From Rhodococcus rhodochrous (GTDB taxonomy: Bacteria; Actinomycetota; Actinomycetes; Mycobacteriales; Mycobacteriaceae), in assembly GCF_900187265.1 (NCBI RefSeq), contig NZ_LT906450.1, forward strand, positions 868,001-932,000: DNA of 64,000 nt, read 5' to 3'. The notes below the pieces were generated by a model. It was given only the letters and a program-made list of their open reading frames with translations. It was not told where the DNA came from and did not search any database. Position 1 is the stretch's first letter. Every line of letters begins with the position of its first letter. The translations under genes were made by a program, and so were the position numbers. Shown in pieces: positions 46,261 through 59,468 of the stretch.

Positions 46261-46983
46261 TTACCCGAACTGTATATCTTCCGCGGGCAGCAGACCGGAC
46301 TCGGCGGTGAGGCCGGAGATGGCTACGTCGAGGTGCCGATTGTGGTGTTCGGACGCCGCGAGCAGCGCGTCGGTGTCGCGCGCGAGGAAGGCGGTGAGCA
46401 TCGCCTCGTGCTCGCGATGGAGCTCGGCGCGTTCGGAATCGCTCACGTGCACCATCGGCTGCACGGGTTCGGTGATGTTCCAGGCGTATTCGAGCATGTG
46501 CAGCAGGCGGTGCATGCGGGACGGCCGGGTCAGAGCCATGTGGAAGACGCGGCTCTCGCGGTGATAGCCACGCGAGTCGCCTTCCCGCACAGCGCGTTCG
46601 AGAAGGAGATGCGACTCCTCGACGCGCCGGTCGTCCTCCTCGGTGGCGTTGCGTACGGCTGCCGCGAGCGACGCCGATTCGAGAGTCTCACGGACGAGGT
46701 ACATCTCGCGTAGTTCCGCGATCGTCAGCTGGGCGACGATGTACCCGTGGTTCTGCCGGTGGGTCACGAGACCTTCGCCGATGAGGGTCTTGAGCGCCTC
46801 CCGGACCGGGATGCGGCTGACCCCGAACAATTCTGCGACCTCCCCGACGGGAATCGGGGTGCCCGGGGGAGCGGCTCCGGAGAGGAAGGCGCGGCGCAAC
46901 TCCTCGAGGATCACGTCCTGCGGGCGGCCCGGCACGTCGACGCGCAGCTCGTCCAGCAACGCGGATCTACGGCGTGGTGCCAC
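46261..46983 (-). CDS. GntR-family regulator, FadR/FCD subfamily
   Basis: 240 aa. The winged helix at about residues 25-85 includes GEVAELFGVSRIPVREALKTL and EGLVTHRQNHGYIVAQ, and the C-terminal FCD helical domain has REMYLVRETLESAS. FCD proteins bind carboxylates, often with a metal. GTG 46983 is chosen over GTG 47004 because AAGGAGG sits 7-8 nt before it. It lies directly upstream of the NCS1-racemase operon and probably controls it. Confidence 0.82.
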   Translation of the reverse strand: MAPRRRSALLDELRVDVPGRPQDVILEELRRAFLSGAAPPGTPIPVGEVAELFGVSRIPVREALKTLIGEGLVTHRQNHGYIVAQLTIAELREMYLVRETLESASLAAAVRNATEEDDRRVEESHLLLERAVREGDSRGYHRESRVFHMALTRPSRMHRLLHMLEYAWNITEPVQPMVHVSDSERAELHREHEAMLTAFLARDTDALLAASEHHNRHLDVAISGLTAESGLLPAEDIQFG

Positions 46984-47085
46984 GACCGGGTCCTCCTTCG
47001 TCACCGGGATGCGAGTGCTCGACTCCGCGAAGGTAGACCCGTCGTGTTACGTCCTCGTCTCCACTGTGTGACGGGGGTGCGCACC

Positions 47086-48267
47086 TCACGCGCCGCCGCG
47101 CGGAGGGAAGGTCGGCAGCGTGGGCATCGGCCGCGGTGTGGTGGGTGCACCCGTGGTGGTGGGTCGGGGCGTCCCGGTGCTCGGCGCGTCGCTCTCCTCC
47201 GTGTCCCGGCGAGGACGGTCCTCGTCCGGCTCGGTCCCGCGCCCCGGCCCGCCGCGCCTGGTGAAGCCCCCGGCGGTCGACGTCGCCGTGGTGGTGGGGG
47301 CGGCGGTGGTTTCCGCAGCGGACTCGGCGGTCGGTGCCGAGGTGCTGGTCGCCACCGGGGCGTCGACCTCGGGTTCGTCCGGCGTCGTCTCCGCAGGCTC
47401 GGTGGTCGTCGTGGTCTCGGCCGGCGCCGCGGTCGTGGTCGTCGCGACCGGCGACCCGACGTCGAGCGTCGGCTCGGCGGCAGGACGCAGGACCGGTCGC
47501 TCGACGGATTCGGCCTGAGGGAACACGAACAACGCACCGACGCCCAGCACCGCGAACGCCGCGATCGATGCCGCGATGACGGGAACGGTGCGCTTCGCGC
47601 GACGGTCGCGACGGGGGAAGCCCTCCCGGTCCAACGGTTCGAGTCGACGCCCGAGATCGAGCAGTTCCGCCTCCGAGGGCTGCACCGCGAGCAGCCGTCC
47701 CCGCAGGTGCGCGGGTAGCGGGGTGAAGGGGAGAAGCGAGAACGTTCCGAGCGCGTTCGGCACGCGGGGCACCGCGCGGTCGACGAAGTCCTGCGCATGG
47801 GCGAGGACACGTCCGTCGCCGGCGGAACCGAGCATCGCCTCGATCTCGTGGGACGAGAAGTGATGCCGCACCGTGAGGTCGACGACCTCGCGGGCGGTGC
47901 CGTCGAGCAGGTGGACCGCCTCCCGGACATCGAGTACGTCGGAGGCGGCCTGATAGGCGGGGTCGGCCGCGGGGAGATATTCGAGTGCGGAGCCGGTGCG
48001 CTCGAGCGCGCGGATGCATTCGGCGCGGACCACGGCGTAGAGCCAGGCCCGGAGGAGACCCTCGTCGCGCAGCGACCGGATCCGCGCGGTCGCCGTCCAG
48101 ACCGCGTCGTACACGACGTCCGATGCCGACGACACGGCGACGAAGCCGCACGCGTACGCGTACAGGCCGGGGGCGAAACGGTCGAAGACCGCTGCCGTGG
48201 CGTCCGGCTCCCCGTTCCGCAACGCTGCGGCGAGTTCGCGGTCCGGACGTCCGGGGTGGTGCCCCAT
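47086..48267 (-). CDS. ECF-type sigma factor fused to a membrane segment and Thr/Pro-rich tail
   Basis: 393 aa. Residues about 10-90 fit sigma region 2 (AVFDRFAPGLYAYACGF, LLRAWLYAVVRAECIRALE). About 105-160 fits region 4, though its helix-turn-helix (HHFSSHEIEAMLGS) is divergent. Then come a basic stretch RRDRRAKRTV, one transmembrane helix IAASIAAFAVLGVGALFVF at about 235, and a long outside tail rich in Thr, Pro and Ala. A sigma factor tethered this way may be released by proteolysis or held inactive; that is inference. ATG 48267 with GGGAGG is preferred to ATG 48291. Confidence 0.7.
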   Translation of the reverse strand: MGHHPGRPDRELAAALRNGEPDATAAVFDRFAPGLYAYACGFVAVSSASDVVYDAVWTATARIRSLRDEGLLRAWLYAVVRAECIRALERTGSALEYLPAADPAYQAASDVLDVREAVHLLDGTAREVVDLTVRHHFSSHEIEAMLGSAGDGRVLAHAQDFVDRAVPRVPNALGTFSLLPFTPLPAHLRGRLLAVQPSEAELLDLGRRLEPLDREGFPRRDRRAKRTVPVIAASIAAFAVLGVGALFVFPQAESVERPVLRPAAEPTLDVGSPVATTTTAAPAETTTTTEPAETTPDEPEVDAPVATSTSAPTAESAAETTAAPTTTATSTAGGFTRRGGPGRGTEPDEDRPRRDTEESDAPSTGTPRPTTTGAPTTPRPMPTLPTFPPRGGA

Positions 48268-48434
48268 CGATGGAACCTCCCTGTCGTGCATGCGCCCCCG
48301 CGCGCGTGCGGTCGTGAGTTCCGGGGAAGTCTACGAGCAGGTGCGTCCCACGGCGAGGACGAGATCCACCGGGCCCGTCGATGCCGGAAACGGGGGGTGT
48401 CGCCACGCGGCGCGCGTCCGTAGGGTGGGCGGAC

Positions 48435-49322
48435 ATGGGGTGGACCACGAACGATATTCCGGATCAGTCGGGACGCACGATGGTCGTGACGGGGGCCAAC
48501 AGCGGGCTCGGTGCCGAGACCGCCCGGGCGCTGGCGCGCGCCGGTGCCGAGGTGGTGCTCGCCTGCCGCGATGTCACCAAGGGCGAGGCGGTTGCGGCCG
48601 ACCTCGGAGACCGCGTCACCGTGCGACGTCTGGACCTGGCGGATCTCGCGTCGGTCCGTGCGTTCGCCGACGAGGTGCGTGCCGAGCACGAGCGCATCGA
48701 CGTCCTGGTCAACAATGCCGGTGTCATGGCGGTGCCGCTGCGGCGGACGGCCGACGGTTTCGAGATGCAGATCGGGACCAATCACTTCGGTCACTTCGCG
48801 CTCACCGGGTTGCTGCTCGATCGCATCTCCGATCGGGTGGTGACGGTCAGCAGCACGATGCACCGCTTCGGCAGCGTCGATCTCGACGACATCGACTGGG
48901 AACGCCGCCGCTACGAGCGGTGGCTCGCCTACGGGCAGTCGAAGCTCGCGAACCTGCTGTTCGCGTACGAACTGCAGCGGCGCCTGACCGCCGCCGGATC
49001 GAACGTGAGGTCGCTTGCCGCCCATCCGGGTTATTCGTCGACGAATCTGCAGTACCGCAGCGAATCCTGGCACGGGAAGATCGTCGAACTCGTCACCCCG
49101 ATCATCGGGCAGTCCCCGCAGCAGGGTGCGCTCCCGACGCTCTACGCGGCGACCTCGCCGGATGCGGAGCCGGGCGGCTACTACGGGCCGGATTCCTTCT
49201 TCGAGATGCGCGGTCACCCGAAGCGGGTGCAGTCCACCTCGCGGTCACGCGACGAGATCCTGGCGCGCAGGTTGTGGGAACTGTCGGAGCGGCTGTGCTC
49301 CGTCGAGTTCTCGATGCCCTAA
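48435..49322 (+). CDS. Short-chain dehydrogenase/reductase (retinol-dehydrogenase-like), paralogue 2
   Basis: A 295-aa SDR with VTGANSGLGAETARAL, LACRDVTKGE, NNAGVMAVPLRRTADGFE, catalytic serine in VTVSSTMHRFG, YGQSKLANLLFAYEL and AAHPGYSSTN. It is a close paralogue of the 42465 SDR. Its stop codon TAA (49320-49322) is at the same time the left target-site duplication of the IS element, so the coding sequence is intact. Confidence 0.85.
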   Translation: MGWTTNDIPDQSGRTMVVTGANSGLGAETARALARAGAEVVLACRDVTKGEAVAADLGDRVTVRRLDLADLASVRAFADEVRAEHERIDVLVNNAGVMAVPLRRTADGFEMQIGTNHFGHFALTGLLLDRISDRVVTVSSTMHRFGSVDLDDIDWERRRYERWLAYGQSKLANLLFAYELQRRLTAAGSNVRSLAAHPGYSSTNLQYRSESWHGKIVELVTPIIGQSPQQGALPTLYAATSPDAEPGGYYGPDSFFEMRGHPKRVQSTSRSRDEILARRLWELSERLCSVEFSMP

Positions 49323-50189
49323 GAGCATGTCTCTTATGGCCTAGATCGTTTGTGCGGCATAATGCACTGCCGTGGTCGATGCGTTGTCTTCCCGGCTGGT
49401 ACCGGATGCGTTGTGGGAGATCGTCGAACCGTTGCTGCCCGAATTCCGGGCGCGGCCCCAAGGCGGCGGCCGGGCGGCGATCGATGATCGGGCGGTGTTC
49501 ACCGCGATCGTCTACGTGCTCACCAGCGGCTGTGCCTGGCGGCACCTGCCACCGTCGTTCGGGGTCAGCGTTCCGACCGCACACCGCCGCTTCACCACCT
49601 GGGTTCGGGCCGGGGTGTTCGACGAGCTGCACCGCCGGGTCCTCGATCGGCTCGGTGCCGGTGGGGACCTGGACTGGTCCGCCGCGATCCTGGACGCAGC
49701 GCACGTGCGGGCGAAAAGGGGGGCTCTCTGACCGGTCCCAGCCCGGTCGATCGAGGCAAGAACGGCTCGAAGATCCACATCCTCTCCGATGCCGACGGCA
49801 TTCCCCTCGTCACGGCGGTGACCTCGGCGAACACCCACGACAGTGTCATGCTGCAACCCATGGTCGCTGCGATTCCGGCGGTGCGTTCGCGTCGCGGTCC
49901 GCGGCGCCGCCGACCCGGCCGGTTGCGGGCGGACAAGGGTTACGACTATCCCGTGCACCGCCGGTGGCTGCGGGCCCGGGGCATCGTTCCGCGGATCGCC
50001 CGCCGCGGCGTCGACAGCAGCGAACGCCTCGGCCGTTACCGGTGGAAGATCGAACGCACCCTGGCTTGGCTGAGCGGCTATCGCCGGCTGACGATGCGCT
50101 ACGAACGTCACGGTGAGAACTTTGCTTCCTTTCTCCAACTCGCCGCTGCGCTGACCTGCTTCAAGAAACTCACCAAATGAGACATGCTC
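49323..50189 (+). mobile_element. IS5-family (IS427-group-like) insertion sequence, 867 bp, intact ends
   Basis: The terminal inverted repeats are GAGCATGTCTC (49323-49333) and its complement GAGACATGCTC (50179-50189); similarity continues inward with two mismatches in the next six bases. A 3-bp duplication TAA flanks both sides (49320-49322 and 50190-50192), as expected for the TNA target of this group. The transposase is encoded in two overlapping frames with an A4G6 slippery run. Both ends and both frames are undamaged, so the element may be mobile and its insertion recent. Confidence 0.9.
49372..50180 (+). CDS. IS5-family transposase, two frames joined by -1 frameshifting
   Basis: The first frame (GTG 49372 to TGA 49731, 119 aa) carries the DUF4096-type N-terminus WEIVEPLLPEF and GCAWRHLPPSFG and the first catalytic aspartate in LDAAHVRAKR. 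A -1 shift on AAAAGGGGGG (49714-49723) joins it to the second frame, reading GSLTGPSPVDRGKNGSK, with the second aspartate in LRADKGYD and the glutamate of Y-x2-R-x3-E in YRWKIERTLAW, ending at TGA 50180. The fusion is a full DDE transposase of about 269 aa. Confidence 0.88.
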
Positions 50190-50229
50190 TAAAGCTCTCG
50201 ATCCCGTAGATCCTGCAGGTCGGAAGTTC

Positions 50230-52521
50230 TCAGGTCAGGGTGAACGAGACCGGCGGCAGATCGTCGCGTCGGCACAGTCCGGTCTGATCCACGAGATCGA
50301 GGGTGCGCAGATAGCGCCGGACCAGATCGCCCGCCGAGAGCCCCGCATCCGAAGCGGTGCGCAGGGCGGCGGCGAGTCCGTCCCCGCGCGCCCAGCGGTG
50401 GATCGCGGCGACGGCGATCGGATCCGGATCCGGCCCCACCTCCAGGCCGAGACGCTCCTCGTGTCCGGCGAGTTCGCTCCATAGCCGTGAGGTCGCGCGC
50501 AACGCTTCGTCGATCGCCGGGGTGGTGCGTCCCGGGACTCCGACTGTGCGGCGACGGGTCTCGCCCAGAGCGCTCGAGGCGACGGCGGCGAGCTCGGCCG
50601 GCGTCAGGCCCGACCACGCGCCCGTCCGCACACATTCGGCGACGAGAAGGTCGTTCGCGCAGTAGATCCGGCCCAGGCGACGACCGTCGTCGGTGACGTA
50701 GGCGGATCCGCCCATCGGGTCGCGGAGCAGATAACCCCGCTCCTCGAGCAGGTCCAGGGTGCGATCGAAGGTCTCGACGAGGCGGCCGGTGACCGAGTCG
50801 ATCTGCGACCGCATCCGTTCGGTGTCGCCGTGCACCGCGGCGCGCCGCGCCGAGAGGGCGAGGAGGCGCTCCCTGTCGCCGCGTCGATGCGCGGGATGCG
50901 AACGTACCGCCCGTGCCAGCGACGTCACGAGTTCGGCCGAACCGGAGCGCCGTGCTTCGGCGAGCCGGTCGCACAGGTGCCGGTACTCGGTGAAACCCTC
51001 GACGTCCTCGAGTTCGGTGTCGAGATCGCGCAGCGCCGTCGTGTTCGCGCGGACGGCGTCGGTGAGCGCTGCGACGGACCGTTCGGCCTGGAACTGGGCG
51101 AACGAGCGTCGCAGAAAGTCACGGGAGCCGGGGATGCCGCGACCGGCGACCAGGTTGACCGCGGTGTTGTAGCCGACGCGCAGCGAACTGTGCAGCGGGT
51201 ACGAGCGTGCGCCGGCGAGACCGGCGACGGTCGCGGGGGCGGCCTCGGGACTCCACAGCACGACGGCGTGGCCTTCGACATCGATGCCGCGTCGGCCGGC
51301 GCGACCGGTGAGCTGGGTGTATTCGCCGGGGGAGAGGCGCACCGGGCCGTCTGCGGTGGGTTTGACGAGGCGTTCGAGGACGACGGTGCGCGCCGGCATG
51401 TTCACCCCCACGGCGAGGGTCTCGGTGGCGAACACGACCCGCACGAGACCGCGGGCGAACAATTCCTCGACGGTGTGACGGAAGGCCGGGATCAGGCCGG
51501 CGTGGTGCGCGGCGAAACCGCGTTCGAGTCCTTCGAGCCACTCGATGTGACCGACGGCGTCGAGATCGGCGGGCGGCAGGGCGGCGGTGTGCCGGTCGGC
51601 GACCGCGCGGATCTCGGCGACGTCGGCGGCCTCGGTGAGGCGGACCGACGAGTCGAGGCATTCGGCGACGGCGTCGTCGCAGCCGTTGCGGCTGAACCGG
51701 AACCAGATGGCCGGTAACAGTTGTTCGGCCTCGAGGCGGGCGACGACCTCGGGCAGGTCGGCACCGGCCGGTCCGCGTGTGCGTCGCCGTCGCCGCCCAC
51801 GGCCGGTCGCGGGGCCGGGTGCGGCCTCGACGAGCTGACGGTGGGCGATGTACCGCTCGAGGGTCTCGTCGACGGTGCCGGACGGGGACAGCAGGTCGAA
51901 CAGCCGCCCGCCGGCGAGCATGTGCTGGGTCAGCGGGACGGGCCGGGTCTCCTCGACGACGACCGCGAGGTCGCCGCGGATGCCGCGCAGCCAGCCACCG
52001 AACTCCTCGGCGTTGCTCACCGTGGCGGACAGGCTGGTCAGCCGGACATCGTCGGGGAGCGAGAGGATCGCTTCCTCCCACACTGCACCGCGCTCGCGGT
52101 CGGCGAGATAGTGCACCTCGTCCATGACGACGTGGGTGAGTCCGCGCAGGAGCGGAGAGCCACCGTGAAGCATGCTGCGCAGCACTTCGGTGGTCATGAC
52201 GACCACGGGTGCGTGCGGATCCAGCGAGATGTCGCCGGTGAGCAGACCGACACGGTCGTCGCCGAACCGGCGCGACAGGTCGAGGTACTTCTGGTTGCTC
52301 AGCGCCTTGATGGGGGTGGTGTAGAAGCAGCGTCCGCCCGCTACGAGCGCGAGACGGGCGGCGAACTCGCCGACGACGGTCTTGCCCGCCCCGGTGGGAG
52401 CGCAGACCAGGACGTCGCGGTCGTCCTCGAGGGCGCGGCAGGCCTCGACCTGGAAGTCGTCGAGGGGGAAATCGAGTTCGGTCGCGAACAGCGAGAGCTG
52501 CGACCGGTCCTGCGTGCGCAC
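50230..52521 (-). CDS. Ski2-like DEAD/DEAH-box helicase (HelY-like)
   Basis: A 763-aa superfamily 2 helicase: Walker A CAPTGAGKTVVGEF, motif Ia TTPIKALSNQKY, DEAH-type VVMDEVHYLAD, motif III LSATVSN, and FATETLAVGVNMPARTV with QLTGRAGRRGID in domain 2. The C-terminal part lacks some of the length of mycobacterial HelY (about 900 aa), and an Arg-rich insertion (RGRRRRRTRG) follows the first RecA domain. It probably unwinds RNA. GTG 52521 is the start. The IS lies just downstream of its 3' end. Confidence 0.82.
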   Translation of the reverse strand: MRTQDRSQLSLFATELDFPLDDFQVEACRALEDDRDVLVCAPTGAGKTVVGEFAARLALVAGGRCFYTTPIKALSNQKYLDLSRRFGDDRVGLLTGDISLDPHAPVVVMTTEVLRSMLHGGSPLLRGLTHVVMDEVHYLADRERGAVWEEAILSLPDDVRLTSLSATVSNAEEFGGWLRGIRGDLAVVVEETRPVPLTQHMLAGGRLFDLLSPSGTVDETLERYIAHRQLVEAAPGPATGRGRRRRRTRGPAGADLPEVVARLEAEQLLPAIWFRFSRNGCDDAVAECLDSSVRLTEAADVAEIRAVADRHTAALPPADLDAVGHIEWLEGLERGFAAHHAGLIPAFRHTVEELFARGLVRVVFATETLAVGVNMPARTVVLERLVKPTADGPVRLSPGEYTQLTGRAGRRGIDVEGHAVVLWSPEAAPATVAGLAGARSYPLHSSLRVGYNTAVNLVAGRGIPGSRDFLRRSFAQFQAERSVAALTDAVRANTTALRDLDTELEDVEGFTEYRHLCDRLAEARRSGSAELVTSLARAVRSHPAHRRGDRERLLALSARRAAVHGDTERMRSQIDSVTGRLVETFDRTLDLLEERGYLLRDPMGGSAYVTDDGRRLGRIYCANDLLVAECVRTGAWSGLTPAELAAVASSALGETRRRTVGVPGRTTPAIDEALRATSRLWSELAGHEERLGLEVGPDPDPIAVAAIHRWARGDGLAAALRTASDAGLSAGDLVRRYLRTLDLVDQTGLCRRDDLPPVSFTLT

Positions 52522-52581
52522 GTGTCCACGCTACGGGTCGGCGCGGACACGTGCGCAGCGCAGGGGGAACGTCACTCGCGC

Positions 52582-52600
52582 GTCATCCCTCGGGGATGAC
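52582..52600 (-). terminator. Hairpin terminator after ohr
   Basis: GTCATCCC (52582-52589) and GGGATGAC (52593-52600) pair around a TCG loop, ending 1 nt from the ohr stop on the minus strand. Confidence 0.6.
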
Positions 52601-53023
52601 TCACTCGTCCGTCACCTCGAGGGTGACGTCGATGTTGCCGCGGGTCGCGTTGGAGTACGGGCACACCTGGTGCGCCTTCTCGGTGAGCTCGAGCGCCTTG
52701 TCGCGGGGGAGGTTCGGCAGGGTCACCTCGAGGGTCACGGCGAGACCGAATCCGCCACCGTCGGTCGGGCCGATGCCGACGCGGGCGCCGACCGCGGAGT
52801 CGCTGATGTCCGCCTTCTCCTGCCGGGCGATCATCTGCAGCGCCGAGTGGAAGCACGCGGCGTATCCGGCGGCGAAAAGCTGTTCGGGGTTGGTGCCCTT
52901 GCCGCTGCCACCCATCTCGGTGGGGAGGGCCAGGTCGACGTCGAGCTTGCCGTCGCTGGTGCGGGCGTGGCCGTCGCGGCCTGCTCCGGTGGCGAGTGCT
53001 TCGGCGGTGTAGATGATGTTCAC
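52601..53023 (-). CDS. ohr: Organic hydroperoxide resistance protein (OsmC/Ohr family)
   Basis: A 140-aa Ohr peroxidase. The two redox cysteines are Cys57 (AAGYAACFHSAL) and Cys121 (QVCPYSNATRGN), and the catalytic arginine is probably R21 or R16. It reduces organic hydroperoxides with dihydrolipoyl thiols. GTG 53023 overlaps the ohrR stop by 4 nt, so the pair is cotranscribed. Confidence 0.9.
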   Translation of the reverse strand: MNIIYTAEALATGAGRDGHARTSDGKLDVDLALPTEMGGSGKGTNPEQLFAAGYAACFHSALQMIARQEKADISDSAVGARVGIGPTDGGGFGLAVTLEVTLPNLPRDKALELTEKAHQVCPYSNATRGNIDVTLEVTDE

Positions 53024-53484
53024 GGTGTCCGGCCTTTCTTCGAGAGTGCGCCGGGTGCTTCCTGCAACGCGGCGGTCAGGCGGTGGAGCGTCTCGCGTAG
53101 CGCGACCAGTTCGTCGACGTCGAACCGGCTGTCCCGCGTCACGCAGCCGGGGATGTCCGCGGCTTCTGTCCGGAGTGCATCTCCCGCTTCGGTGAGGTGG
53201 ACGACGACACGACGTTCGTCGGTCCGCTGCCGGCGTCGTTCGACGTATCCGGCGGCCTCGAGCCGTTTGAGCAGGGGGGACAGTGTGCCCGTGTCGAGAT
53301 CGAGCGAGTCGCACAGATCCTGCACGCCTCGTGCATCGCTTTCCCACAGTGCCAGGAGCACGAGGTATTGCGGGTAGGTGATGCCCAGCCTGTCGAGGTG
53401 CGGCCGGTAGGCGGCCGTGATGGTGCGGGAGGCGCGGTAGAGCGCGAAGCACACCTGCTGGTCGAGTTCGAGTGGAGACGGCAC
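53020..53484 (-). CDS. ohrR: MarR-family organic peroxide sensor
   Basis: 154 aa. The peroxide-sensing cysteine is in DQQVCFALYRASR (Cys12 counting from GTG 53484), with YPQYLVLLALWE and the winged helix DTGTLSPLLKRLEAAGYVERRR after it. Oxidation of this cysteine releases OhrR from its palindrome. The in-frame ATG further upstream would place the start inside the operator, so GTG 53484 is used. Confidence 0.88.
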   Translation of the reverse strand: MPSPLELDQQVCFALYRASRTITAAYRPHLDRLGITYPQYLVLLALWESDARGVQDLCDSLDLDTGTLSPLLKRLEAAGYVERRRQRTDERRVVVHLTEAGDALRTEAADIPGCVTRDSRFDVDELVALRETLHRLTAALQEAPGALSKKGRTP

Positions 53485-53508
53485 GGGAATGAATGTAGTG
53501 CCCCGTTT

Positions 53509-53522
53509 TGTTGTGCACAACA
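53509..53522. promoter_or_regulatory. OhrR operator palindrome
   Basis: TGTTGTGCACAACA is a perfect 14-bp palindrome 25 nt upstream of the ohrR start, flanked by AT-rich bases. Position and symmetry fit a MarR/OhrR dimer site for autoregulation of ohrR-ohr. Confidence 0.72.
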
Positions 53523-53593
53523 TTAATGGCCACAACTCGATGCGTGTTCCGGATCACTTCCATGTGGGAATTGAGGGAACACTGGGCACGTTA

Positions 53594-53614
53594 GTTGAGT
53601 GAGAATGGCTCAAG
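53594..53614. promoter_or_regulatory. HAIR element (HspR operator) before the Clp ATPase
   Basis: GTTGAGT-N7-GCTCAAG departs from the HAIR consensus CTTGAGT-N7-ACTCAAG at only the first base of each arm, with the exact 7-nt spacer. It lies 20 nt upstream of ATG 53635. In actinobacteria HspR binds HAIR to repress dnaK and clpB. Confidence 0.65.
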
Positions 53615-53634
53615 TTCGACAGAAAGGCTTCGGA

Positions 53635-56064
<2,430 letters not shown>

Positions 56065-56076
56065 CCCGCGCAACGA

Positions 56077-56112
56077 GGAAGGGGAGAGATGCCACGGCAT
56101 CTCTCCCCTTCC
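56077..56112. terminator. 16-bp hairpin terminator between clp gene and maltokinase
   Basis: The perfect arms 56077-56092 and 56097-56112 close a CACG loop between convergent genes. This is the longest stem in the window and likely acts in both directions. Confidence 0.8.
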
Positions 56113-56128
56113 CGTGTTCGGACAGCGG

Positions 56129-57519
56129 TCAGCGGGCCGTGAGGCGACGGATCGCCTCGAGCGGCAGGTGCAGCCACGAGGGGCGGTGTCGCGCCTCGTA
56201 GACCACCTCGTAGACCGCCTTGTCGAGCTCGTAACCGCGCAGCAGGACGTCGGAGTCCCGCGGATCCGTGCCCGAGGCGGCCGCGTAACCGTCGCAGAAA
56301 GCAGCGCAGTTGCGTTCGGCCCACTCGCGGGCCCGGAACTCCCGCTGCGACTCCACGGCCGCGCCCTGTTCGGATTCACGGATCGAGTGGTGTGCGGCGT
56401 AGTCGAACGACCGCAGCATTCCTGCCACGTCCCGGAACGGGCTGTCGGGCTTGCGGCGCTCCTCGAGGGATTTCGCGGGTTCGCCCTCGAAGTCGATGAG
56501 CAGCCAGCGTTCGGGAGTGCGCAACACCTGCCCGAGATGCAGGTCGCCGTGGATGCGGTGCACCCGCACCTTGCCCAGCGCGGCGACCTCGTCGAATCGG
56601 GCCCGGACCGCGTCGGTGAGTTCGACGAGGTCGGGGACCTCTGCCGCCGCGGCCTGGAACCGGTGGATCATGCCTTCTGCCAACTCGGAGGCGTCGCGTT
56701 CGTCGACGCCGAGCGCGGAGCCGAGATGGGCGTGCACATCCGCCACGGCCGCGCCGATGCGGTGCGAGTCCCCGGCGAAATCGGTGCCCACCTCGTCGGC
56801 GCGCAGGTCGCCTTCGAGGAGCAGGTCCCGGACGCTGCCGAGCGCCATCGACCAGCCGTCGGCCGAGTTCGCCGCGAAGTCCTGCACCATCGCCAGCGTG
56901 GTGCGGACCCCGTCGACCTCCGCTTCGATCCACGCCCGGATCGGGGCGATCGACCGGCATCCGTCCTCGCCGAGGGCGAGCGGCAGCTCGACGTCCGGAT
57001 TGATGCCGAGCGTGAGCCGACGGAACATCTTGAGCAGCAACTTCTCTCCGAGGACCACGGAGGTGTTGGACTGCTCCGCGCTCAACGCGCGCCCACGTAG
57101 GCCCGGTTCGATGACCGAACCCGGCACGGTGTGGAGCTCCACCGGGCCGGCGGGGGTGCCGTTCGCCAGATTGCGCGAGTACCGGTCGAGGATCTCCTGA
57201 TCGCGGAGGCCGTCGTAGACGTGCAGGCCGCGATCCTGGGAATCGTCGGGACCGACCACGCTCCACGACTGCAGTTCCTCGGGGAGATGGGAACGGAAAC
57301 CGAGAGGCACCTGATAGATCTGGTCCGCCGTCGAGTCGAACGAGACCTTCACGATCACATGATCGGCCCCGAAACCGGGTTCCTCCACGAGCGGATGACG
57401 CAGGACGACACCGACCCCGGTGATGGTGTGGCCCTTCGCCGCGAACCATCGCTGGTGCGGCATCCACTCACGCAGGTCCTCGACGAGCTGCGCGTCCGGA
57501 TAGAGCTCGTTGTCGGCGG

Positions 57520-57523
<4 letters not shown>
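56129..57523 (-). CDS. mak: Maltokinase
   Basis: 464 aa. It has [15 protein letters not shown] near the N-terminus, typical of mycobacterial maltokinase, and the APH-like catalytic [11 protein letters not shown] and LLIDFEGEP (HGDxHxxQ and D for metal). It phosphorylates maltose to maltose 1-phosphate for GlgE glucan synthesis. It overlaps treS by 4 nt; the two form the TreS-Mak pair that channels trehalose to alpha-glucan. Confidence 0.88.
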
Positions 57524-59343
<1,820 letters not shown>

Positions 59344-59468
59344 GGCACCTCCGTGCTCGTCGCGTCGCAGGATGGACTCGCCCCAGAATGCCCCGGCGGA
59401 CCGATTTCCACACCCGTACCGGACGGAACGCTATGTGAGTGCACATGTGCGCCGATAGATTGGCGGGC

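Noticed and set aside
43407-46310. A 967-codon open frame on the plus strand
   Set aside because: It is antisense to the GNAT, racemase and NCS1 genes, which have strong motifs. Its composition (His, Gly, Asp, Arg repeats) is that of a shadow frame.
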